Source of the DNA: Heterostelium multicystogenum | Lineage: Eukaryota > Evosea > Eumycetozoa > Acytosteliales > Acytosteliaceae | Reading direction: 5' to 3' | Length of the DNA: 64,000 bases | Assembly: GCA_003667245.1 (NCBI GenBank) | Contig: RCNN01000029.1 | Location: 62,001-126,000, forward strand | Shown here: piece by piece, positions 55,357 to 64,000 of the stretch | How positions within the stretch are numbered: position 1 is the first letter of the stretch | Layout of the letters: each line of letters opens with the position of its first letter | The notes under the pieces: model-generated | The model's database searches: none | Told to the model about the DNA's origin: nothing | Seen by the model: only the letters and a program-made list of their open reading frames with translations | Made by a program: the position numbers and the translations under genes

Positions 55357-58248
55357 ATGTATCAGAACAATGTTAAACAACCGATAGATGGTCAATTATG
55401 TATTGAGTTTAACCTAGAGAAAGACGATGATACCGTCAATCCAATAGTGGACAACGACCACAACAATACAAGTGCCTCCAAAATGGTAGAAGCTAGAAGA
55501 AATCTAACAAAGTTATTCCACGAAACGACTTCAATAACAAGAAATAACAATTGTATTATCAATGATATCTCTTTGATATCCAATATCTTAATGGTTCGTA
55601 TTACCATTGTTGTTCTGTGAAAATTGCCACGGAAACTAACTAGTTAGCATTGGATTTCATTAGAGCTCGATTAATCCTGAATTCTATCGATTGAATATAT
55701 CTACTTATTTCCAACACTTTACCTATCCTGCTTTGGACAATATGAAAGTGGAGTTCATTTCTGGTGCCAATAATATCGAGCTCTTCAATAGTGCCTATCT
55801 TATCGAAAAGCTGTTGCGGTTCACTGAGCCTCTTGATGTTAGGGATGTGCTCCTCCACATTTACTTTGCCAGCATCAGCATTAAAGAATATTTTTCAGTG
55901 GAAGATAGAACTAGTTATTCAACTCTTAACCAAGCATTGAAAGTTGAATCATTTTGTTTGAGTCTTGTAAAGAACAGCATCAACGATGTAAGTACCAGCC
56001 ACAGCAGACCAATGAAGCTACCGAAAGAAAAGAAAGCACTCTTACTTTTATACATGCTACATGACAATCCCAGAATGGTCCAACACCTAGGCCCCAATGA
56101 GTTTCAAGAGGTATTCAAGTAAATATTTGTATATTAGAAAGTGGTAAACATGTTACTAACCTTCATCCTAACCTCGTTTAGCTATATACATTCAAACCTC
56201 CATTGGATTCATTATTTAAGATATTTCAAAATGTTGGACAACTATTTTCAAGTGAATGATCAGAACAAAAACTTGATAAAGAAACGATTGAAAAACAATG
56301 ACTATAAGCCAATTATTTCTGTCATTCATACGGTTTTCGACAGATTCCTCTCTGCACTCGAGTTAAAGTCAATCATTCTCTCTGTTATCAATCTGGATAT
56401 AAAGTTTCGATTGGTCGACGAGGCTAATATCGAAGAGTTGGCAACTAGAGAGTTTGGAGAGTTTCTTGCTGGGGCATTCCCACTTAGTGGGTGTGGCGGC
56501 ATCAAAAGTATTGAAACTCTCGTCCTTATTGATATTTACAGACAAAAGTCGGTTCCATTGCCATCTAATTTGTATAACCACCTACTCGAGTACTTGCAAA
56601 ACAACAACTTTGACCTGGATGACAAATTGATCATCAATCAGTACAACCAGCCCCTATTTATCAATTCTTTGGTACATCTCTATGAGCAAGAGAAAAGAAT
56701 GATGATTCTAAGGACATTATTCAAATCACTTTGTCTTCTTGAATCTTTGGACTTTAACTTTAAAGTCAAAGTTTTGAAACCCTACCAGTCAGAGTTTCGT
56801 CAACTGTACGTTTCCAACCAAAAGGTAATGTCACAGATTTTAGAAACCAATCCCTCATTCCTCAAGGTTATTCCAGAGTTTGTGGTAGATGAAACAGAGT
56901 CTATCGTTGAGACTTTGAAGCAAACACAGAAGATGGAATATACAAATTTTGGAGTTTTGCCTTATCACTTAAGGTGACAAGAGAAACAATGATTTCTATC
57001 ATTGAATATGCTCTACCAAGAATTTCTGGACTAATCCAAATCCAGATCATTATTGAATGTGTTAGAGGTGAATGTCGATCATGGATCCATTCTCTTGGAG
57101 TATCTTATGATCAGAAACCTGAATGATTTCATTATGATACAACCCTTCAGAGTTCAAGGATTTTCCCAACTCTTTGGAAAGATTCATCTGGTCAATCCGC
57201 AGATATTTTCCAATATTATTAATCAAATAAGACAACATCATTTCAGCATTCTCGATCATCTCTATTCATTCAGATGCTTTACTCGATACTTCCCAATCAA
57301 CAGATTCATAGAATCATCGAAAGAATCACCTATTCTCAATTCTTTCCTACTTAAAATAATCCTAGAACCATTGCTGCGAAATAAATATTTGGAGACTAAA
57401 TGGAAAGTGGAACTGGCTACTGTATCCAAAAATTTCTTCAAAACCTGCTTGCACATCTTCAATACTATGAACCCTACTATTAGAATACAAAGTAGCATCA
57501 ACTACATTGGATCACCGAGCTGTCTCTTTAGTAAGCCACCTCTTTATTTGAAAAGTTCAGAATTCTGTTATATTCCCCAATCTCATTTAGCAAGCTTTTC
57601 TGAAAACTTGCTATCATTATATCAAAGCACTTCCGATTTGAAATATGACAAACTATCGAGTTTAAAGAAATTGAGATTATATACAGGAAAATATTATCAT
57701 TATATGATAGAATTTTTGAACTCCAAAAAATTGGAATCCCTTTCAGTCATTCAAAAAAAGAATTACCAATTTTATGGTGCATTCATAGACAAACTAATTA
57801 GATACCAAAAGTCCCATCCCGATACCAAAATCAGCTTAACTGCTTACTCAAACGACTCCATTAAATTCGGATGCGACATGATCACCAAACTTAAATATAT
57901 TTATTCATACTACCTTGATAACTTTAATCTATCTAATCTTCGGAAACTTCTATATTTACTCAAATATACGACCATTCCAACATAATCAAACATCTTCTCA
58001 TCACAAGCCCAAAGAATTTAGAATCAATTAAATTCATCGACAGTCTCAGTATCAAATCAATAGTCCCATTCCTAGAGCTTAATTTGAACATTTACAAAAT
58101 TACTTTCAAAATCAAAATTAAATCAATTCCTCAAATTCCAACCTCAAGAGTCAGAGAACTTAATGATATATTTTCAACTTTAAATATGCCAGAGTACCAT
58201 AGAATAACCAGAATCAAATTCGACCTCAAGCTCGTTATAAAAAAATAA
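55357..58248 (+). CDS. Unrecognised alpha-helical protein with C-terminal F-box-like region (possibly two genes)
   Basis: ATG at 55357 (MYQNNVKQPIDGQLCIEFNL). Exons 55357-55593 (weak donor GTTCGT), 55664-56118 and 56182 onward. Residues about 80-550 are helical and Leu/Ile/Phe-rich (LSALELKSIILSVINLDIKF, GIKSIETLVLIDIYRQKSVP) with no motif I can name. From about 57330 the pattern NSFLLKIILEPLLRNKYLE with WKVELATVSKNFFKT matches the F-box-like lead of dictyostelid adaptor families, followed by Leu-rich repeats (KLSSLKKLRLYTGKYYHYMI, KNLESIKFIDSLSIKSIVPF) to a stop at 58248. The frame is open across the boundary, so a fusion is possible. A lost intergenic segment or two overlapping gene models are equally possible. 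Frame breaks near 56970, 57040 and 57975. Confidence 0.45.
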
Positions 58249-58534
58249 CAAATATCATTTCCCAATGATTCAAAAAGAACACATCTACAATGGAGACATC
58301 AACTTTGGACAATTTCAGCCAGTGGATGCAAATCTATTTATTTTTGAGAGAAGAGATAAATTACCAATTAAAGATTAACTACCGACCAATAATAAATTTG
58401 TACTAAAATACCACACTATATTAATATAATGAATCTATTAATATTCTTGATGTTTGACCAAAATGAAAATTGTTTATTGCGGATGTAAATAAAGAATTAC
58501 AGTTGTCCAAAGTCAACATCTTGGTTGGTTGAAA

Positions 58535-60416
58535 TTAAATCATCGGGTTTACATCAACGACTTCTTCCATAACTTCTTCCATTTCGATTTCATCATCTAG
58601 ATCATTTGATAGTGAAGTTTGTTGATCATTTTGGGTAATCATTTCTTGATTTTGCTGTTGTTGATCATTATTATTATCGATTCCAGTAATTTGATTGATT
58701 TGATCAAGATTTCCTTCCATTTCTTCAGCGGTCATTGGTTTTTCTTCTCCATCCAAATCAACAATTTCACCAGTATTGTAAACCTCTTCAAATGTAGTAT
58801 TGTCCACGTCTACATCGATCATATCAACTTGGTCCTGTGGTTGTAGTTGTTGTTGTTGCTGCTGCTCTAATTGTCTTCTTTCTACTTCTACTTGTTCTTT
58901 GACCAATTTGTTAATCTCATTGTCAAGCTCAGTTTGGTTTTTGATCGTTTTCTATTTGTTGCTGCAGCTGCTCTTGTTGTGGCACTTGCTCCTGTTCTGG
59001 TTGTTGTAACTGAAGTACCTGTTCCTCTTGTTGCTGTTGTTGTTGATCTTGATCTTGATGTTGTTGTTGTTGCTGTTGCTGCAGGTGCTCATGCTGTTGT
59101 TCTTGAATGTTGGTATTATCTACAGAGAATGATTCAGTCATTGACATATCGACTTCCTCTACGATTTGTTGTAGGTGTTGTGATGGAGTATTTGGGTTAT
59201 GTTGTGATGGTGTAATAGGATTGTGTTGTGATGGTGTTAGTCCACTTAACTGTTGTGATGGGGTGATTGGATTGTGCTGAGAGGGAGTGATTGGATTGTG
59301 TTGGGTTGGAGTGCCAAGCTGGGTATGCTGCTGCGATGGAGTCAACTGACTGTTTTTGTTGTGGTGTATCGTAGTTGCTCTCCATCATAGGTGACTTTTT
59401 GCTAAGACCAGGTGAAGGTGACTGCATATTCATGGATCCACCTGGAGACAATGGATTGAACGCCCCTGTATTTTGCTGCGATGGAGTCAGCTGTTGTTGA
59501 CCTGTCACATCAATACTCATCGGAGTGCCATGAGGATCGCCAGTGCTGCTTTTTAAAAATTGAGGTGAATAAACCGATGGTGAATTTGTTGAGTGTGATA
59601 AAGGATTTTGTTGATCTAGCTGTCTAGTTTCAGGTGTTAGTGTTGATGTCAAAGATGCCTGATCTACGTCCAGCACGTTGGTATTGTCTTTTGCTGAAGA
59701 GCCTGTTGTTTCTGAAGCAGTAGTTGCTGCTGTTGTTGTAGTAGCTGCTGTTGCTGGAGCTTTCTTTTGGTTTTCCTTGTAGTTATTGTTGTGTTGCGCC
59801 AGTTGCTGTTGCACCGATGACAACTGCTTGCAAAATCTTTCCACCGTATTTCTAGTTTGTTTGACACTTGACAGCCTGGCATTCAGAGATTGGTAGAGTG
59901 ACTCTGGACTATCATAGCGATTGTATCCACCATTATTTACATTATTATATATGATATTTTGTTTATTGATTTCCTGTGGTCATGAGTCGTAGATCTCGTT
60001 AGTAGAGTTGACAACAAGTCATTCGTCATGTATCAAACATACGATATAAGCATAGACATCATCACAGTACAATTCAAACTCTTCTAGCTTTTGTGATAGT
60101 TCTAAGCAAGAGTGTGCACGTTTGCTTGGATCACTTGACAATTAGATTTAATAGTGATAGGAAAGTTAGTAAGCTGGTTGTTTTGATAACTGTGACGATC
60201 AAGTTTGATATCATTAATGACATACTCTGCAACAATCTTATTTGCAGTTGCCAAGATCTGTTGGAAATGTTTTCTCAGCTGTTTTGCGTGCATCTCTATA
60301 CTGTTGGAAGGTGTCATTGCATTAGTATTAGGCATTGGTACCATTGGCTGTGATGAGCTTGGTTGAGCTACAGTCGTTGGTGCTGGATTGGTCTGTATCG
60401 TCGTAGTATTCATCAT
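58535..60416 (-). CDS. Gln-rich nuclear-type protein, possibly a Mediator subunit
   Basis: About 610 residues. Exon 1 (60043-60416) has a helical N-terminal domain: HAKQLRKHFQQILATANKIV, LDRHSYQNNQLTNFPI, CLELSQKLEEFELYCDDVYA. Exon 2 (58535-59973) begins EINKQNIIYNNVNNGG and has another helix (YQSLNARLSSVKQTRNTVER, FCKQLSSVQQQLAQ). Then follow Ser/Thr/Pro/Gln-rich sequence, the TPSQHNPI repeats, poly-Q tracts and an acidic end (DDEIEMEEVMEEVVDVNPMI). The N-terminal helices and Q-rich tail resemble small Mediator tail subunits such as MED29, but this is a weak, compositional resemblance. Frame breaks near 60105, 59340-59200 and 58920. Confidence 0.45.
59170..59345 (-). repeat. TPSQHNPI octapeptide-coding tandem repeat
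   Basis: Within the Gln-rich gene, six to seven imperfect 24-base units encode TPSQHNPI / TPSQQLSGL / TPSQHNPN. Related single TPSQ units recur upstream at about 59475-59500. The S/T-P dipeptides are potential proline-directed phosphorylation sites. A frame break sits inside the array. Confidence 0.7.
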
Positions 60417-60563
60417 CAAACTATTTATACTTCTGTCTATCTACAACAATCTGACAGTCTTCTCAATTATCTTGTCATTTTTGTTTAATTTTTTTAATTT
60501 AAGAGTAACGCATGCGGAGTTTTAAGTACACTTAATGGTATGGTATTTATTATTAAAGAAAAT

Positions 60564-61829
60564 TTATTGAATGTTATACTCTGATATTAAATAGTCTAAC
60601 ATCTTCTTGACCGTTATCATTTGTACGCCAAGTTGACTGGCGTAGTCGGTACCAGTGTATCCCCACCAGTCAAAGCATCCTTTTGGATTCAGGGTGTTTG
60701 CTTGGGCCTGTGGGTATAGAATGATTAAATTATTGTTATCTGCAATCTCATTGTAACCTGTATTCATATAGAAAGTGTCCCCAATCAAAGGAATAGTTTG
60801 CAAACATCCATGATATGCTACATGTACAGAGCATACTATTCGAAGAAGTAAGTAATTAGGTTAGTCTGAATCTAAAGAGTTGTGTAAATAGATCATGCGA
60901 CTTACCTCCTTTGTTTTTTGTTGACATTGTGTCGGCACATAAGCAAATGCATAATCATATAAACCAGCTTCCAAAGCTGTTCCATATGGTATGAACTGTG
61001 ATTGATCTAATTCTACAAGCTAGATTGAGAGATTTGGTTAATATTCTGTTGCTGGAGTGATGTTGTTGCGGTTGTTGCGTCGATTGCTATTGAACCTACA
61101 TTGTCTTTTGACGAGTTGGTTGGGGACGGTGGATTGATTGGTGATGGCATGATGTATGAAAGAATATTGTAGGCGGTATTGAAGTTACAATTGTTGATGT
61201 AGTCCGGACCTAAATAGTCGCATGCATTACCAAAGCTATCGGTTACAAAAGCATGCTCCGATGGGATATTATAAGTGGTGTTGATCTGTGATGCTGGGAT
61301 ATAGTGCTCGTAGTATTCTTCGAGCTTCTTTACGACGCCCTGTACGACGACAGTGTCCTTCGAGCCTGAGTAGATCCAGACCTTGGTATTTGCCAAATTC
61401 GATGTTGGATCAATGGTGAAAGAACTCTCTGCAAAGTCGGTGGCGGCATACAGCTCCGTAAGATTGATCAACGAAGGGTCGACCATACATGAGCTAGTGG
61501 CAACGAGCACGTTGCTATTGGCACAGTAATAAGCCCGCCAGCCACGATACCGGCACCCTGAACGATCGAACTAAAAGCAACATGAAACTACCCCCAATAC
61601 GAAACGACCAACGTGTTAATAATAGATATTCATAGACACCACACTCCTGCTCTCTATCATCTTAACCTACTTGAACAGCCATATATCCACCACTACTGAT
61701 TCCAGAGACTGTTATCGAACCTGCATCGACATGGTTATACTTTGATAAACAACAACTACTATACAACAAAGTTACCACTGACAATACTAATAATACATTT
61801 ATATTTAATAATACTTTAAACAACATCAT
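60564..61829 (-). CDS. Secreted PHB-depolymerase-type esterase
   Basis: About 370 residues. Exons 61671-61829, 60906-61587 and 60564-60835. Start MMLFKVLLNINVLLVLSVVT gives a signal peptide. The alpha/beta-hydrolase nucleophile motif is ITVSGISSGGYMAVQ (G-x-S-x-G). Then FSSIVQGAGIVAGGP-type sequence, CMVDPSLINLTELY, KVWIYSGSKDTVVVQGVVKK (probable acid residue), NIPSEHAFVTDSFGNACDYL (probable catalytic His), VELDQSQFIPYGTALEAGLY, VAYHGCLQTIPLIGDTFYMN and LIILYPQAQANTLNPKGCFD-WWGY. This order matches extracellular poly(3-hydroxybutyrate) depolymerases. Frame breaks near 61535 (C/G run) and 61020; an NPPSPTNSS-type insert is extra. It may digest bacterial storage polymer from engulfed prey. Possible bacterial origin. 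Confidence 0.85.
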
Positions 61830-64000
61830 AATAGATAATAAATAGATAATATAATAATAATACAATTGGATGAAAAATCAAATGGTTCTTACTGATTTGA
61901 TTTTTTTCATCAACAATAAGATGAATTTTAAATTTCATGCGAAATTGCAAAAATATCTTCTTAATTGGTTTCTGCAGAATATATTTAAGCCTGGCACTCA
62001 AGTGAGTTCATCAATTTACAAAACATTTAGATACTTTCTTTTTAACTTTAATTATCTAATTACTATTTCTTTCTTTTCTGTTCAAATCAAACATCCATAT
62101 TATCTCTTTCTAAAAGATTAAGGAAATCATGTCTTAAAATATTATTAATATTATTAATATTCTATCAGATTTTTCTTTAAATATAATAAACATCATTCAT
62201 TTAATTAACACTATAAATAATATTAATAAATCATGGTACCCTATCGATATCACCTTGTACCAAAGTAGAAGATGTAACTTTGATTAGTATGTCCATATGA
62301 TTGATGATCAAGATTCAATTGATCATATTTTATCTAAATAAGAATAATTACTTGTTAGTAGTACTGTTTTGAGAGTTTTAGATCGAAATGAATAAATGAA
62401 TGAACTTGTAAACTATTATCATGATAAAACAATAATATCAATCAAGACCCGTATGTCCGTTTGTCAGGTTGAACGTTCCGTAGTTTTATTAAGTTAACTT
62501 ATAATCATAATTATATTAATCAAATACTTTATCAACAAAACTAATAAGTTTGGGAAATTATATATTAATATTATATAATATTTAAAGTATTTTGAAGTAG
62601 ATCACACAAACATCTATTCAATTCAACAAATTGTACATATATTTGTGGGAGTTGTGTTGTGTTGTGTTGTGTAGTGCTATTCAGTGGTGTGGTGTTGTGT
62701 GGTTGTTTTTGTGTATAATATATATATATATATATATAGATTGATTTCCCACATATATTTATATGTATAGAATATGGTATTCAAACAACTATCAGTGCAT
62801 CAACGAGAAGTGTTGAGTGTTGTTCAAACAACACACACACACCCACTCACTTTCACCAATGCAGAGTTATCACTGGTGAATTGACATTGATGTGATATCA
62901 TTAATTTATCTAATTTCTATTAATATAGTTGTTTGATACGATTTGATATGATATGATATGATAGGATAGGTTAGGATGTGAATTCAATAAAGTAGCAACC
63001 AACACACTTCCAATGATTAACACTACCAAATACAATACAACAAACAAACTCATGTTTTAACTTTTTTAACCTGTCTTGGTGGGTTGGGTTTGTGTTGTTG
63101 AACAATTGTATAGAACAGAAAAGAATAGAACAGAAAGAATATAATATAATATAATACGATAATATTTTAATAGATCATATACATATATGTATATTAATTG
63201 AAATCAATGATAATAATCATGTATTTATTATTTTAAATAATAATAATAATAATGAATTAAACCAATTGTGTGTTTTATTGATGAATAAGTCTGGAATATA
63301 AACAACAATATCATCAACAACAACAACAATCATCAATCAAATAAAACATCAACTACATACACATCAATCAAAATAAATAATAAAACAAAACATCTATCAA
63401 ATACATAAATTTTATTAAATCACACATATATAACACATACACTTACAAACATACATACATTGACATACACAAACCTATTGATAAAATTATATTATAATTT
63501 TCAACATCAAATCAATCAACAAACAGAAACTCACAAACTTACCCCTCTATCACTGAGCACACCTATTTGATCCAAAACATTTGTGACCTTTTCTATTCAA
63601 TTTATTTCTCTTTAATATTATTTGATAATTATTATTTTATTTAATTATTTATATATATTTCATCATATCATCATATCACAAACATCTACTTTAATTGTCA
63701 ACATTATACTTATACATGTTGCTATTGTAGTAGTTGTTGTTAATTTCATTAATAATTAAATTAAAATAATATTTAAATTAATATTAGTTTAGAAAATTCT
63801 AACTTTTTAATAATCAAACAAACAAATAATCAAATAAACAAACCAATCTATCTATTATTATATCATCCAATTATTATCTATAGTATACTTTTATTGTTTT
63901 TATATCTTTATATGTAATAAATATAATCTAATAAATTTTTATTAGTTTATAATATTTATTCATTGTATCACTTATATTTTCAATTTAATTAATCAAACAC
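61830..64000. other. AT-rich terminal intergenic region
   Basis: 2.17 kb to the window end. It has GTGTTGTGTTGTGTTGTGTA at about 62652-62671, an (AT)n tract at 62717-62739, GATATGATATGATATGATAG near 62945-62964, an AATAAT array near 63237-63253, and long C/A-rich, CATACATA-type DNA at 63300-63560. The open frame at 61870-62121 is antisense to the 5' region of the esterase gene and has no motif. No gene recognised. Confidence 0.5.

Overview
The window is nuclear DNA of a social amoeba (Dictyostelia). Three things point there. Genes are close-packed at roughly 40% GC inside very AT-rich spacers. Introns are short (about 50-100 bases), AT-rich, and usually run from GTAAGT or GTATGT to TTTAG or ATAG. 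The gene set includes a CHASE-type hybrid histidine kinase, a PufA-like Pumilio protein, poly-Q and poly-N tracts and a dictyostelid-style ankyrin family. Base composition is milder than in Dictyostelium discoideum, so a Polysphondylium/Heterostelium/Cavenderia-type species is more likely. I cannot name the species from sequence alone.

Layout. 0-9.9 kb: glutathione S-transferase, a four-TM protein with a PQYQ tail, archaeal-type phosphoglycerate mutase (apgM), sphingolipid delta-4 desaturase, a tiny mitochondrial-type membrane protein, and a syntaxin-8-type SNARE. 10.9-15.9 kb: RAMP4/SERP1, an mS38-like mitoribosomal protein, a mitochondrial K+/H+-exchange-related protein, and an ankyrin-repeat protein. 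16.9-28.8 kb: WDR26/Gid7 homologue, class I histone deacetylase, and a large DENN-WD40 protein. 29-35 kb: a tRNA-like locus with its halves in reversed order, a SAP/F-box-like protein, a MINDY deubiquitinase, and GABA aminotransferase. 35.7-49.3 kb: a hybrid histidine kinase, a 3.5 kb spacer, Pumilio, a long spacer, and mitochondrial ribosomal protein S10. 49.4-62 kb: an aspartic-peptidase-like surface protein with TSP1 repeats and degenerate active sites, an actin-maturation protease homologue, an unrecognised protein with an F-box-like region, a Q-rich nuclear-type protein, and a secreted PHB-depolymerase-type esterase. The last 2 kb is low-complexity spacer.

There is no operon-like organisation. 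The genes are ordinary housekeeping, signalling and secretory genes on both strands. About two thirds of the otherwise well-conserved genes carry one or more single-base frame breaks, often in short homopolymers. HDAC, S10, the ACTMAP homologue and the last WDR26 exon (1056 bases) are unbroken. This reads as residual sequencing or assembly error rather than mass pseudogenisation. Gene limits below therefore span the whole locus, and the frame breaks are noted.

The most interesting signal is the permuted tRNA-like locus at about 29.0 kb. Next are the TSP1-bearing aspartic-peptidase homologue that has lost the glycine of both D-[ST]-G motifs, the unrecognised gene at 55.4-58.2 kb, and several orphan exons in the spacers.
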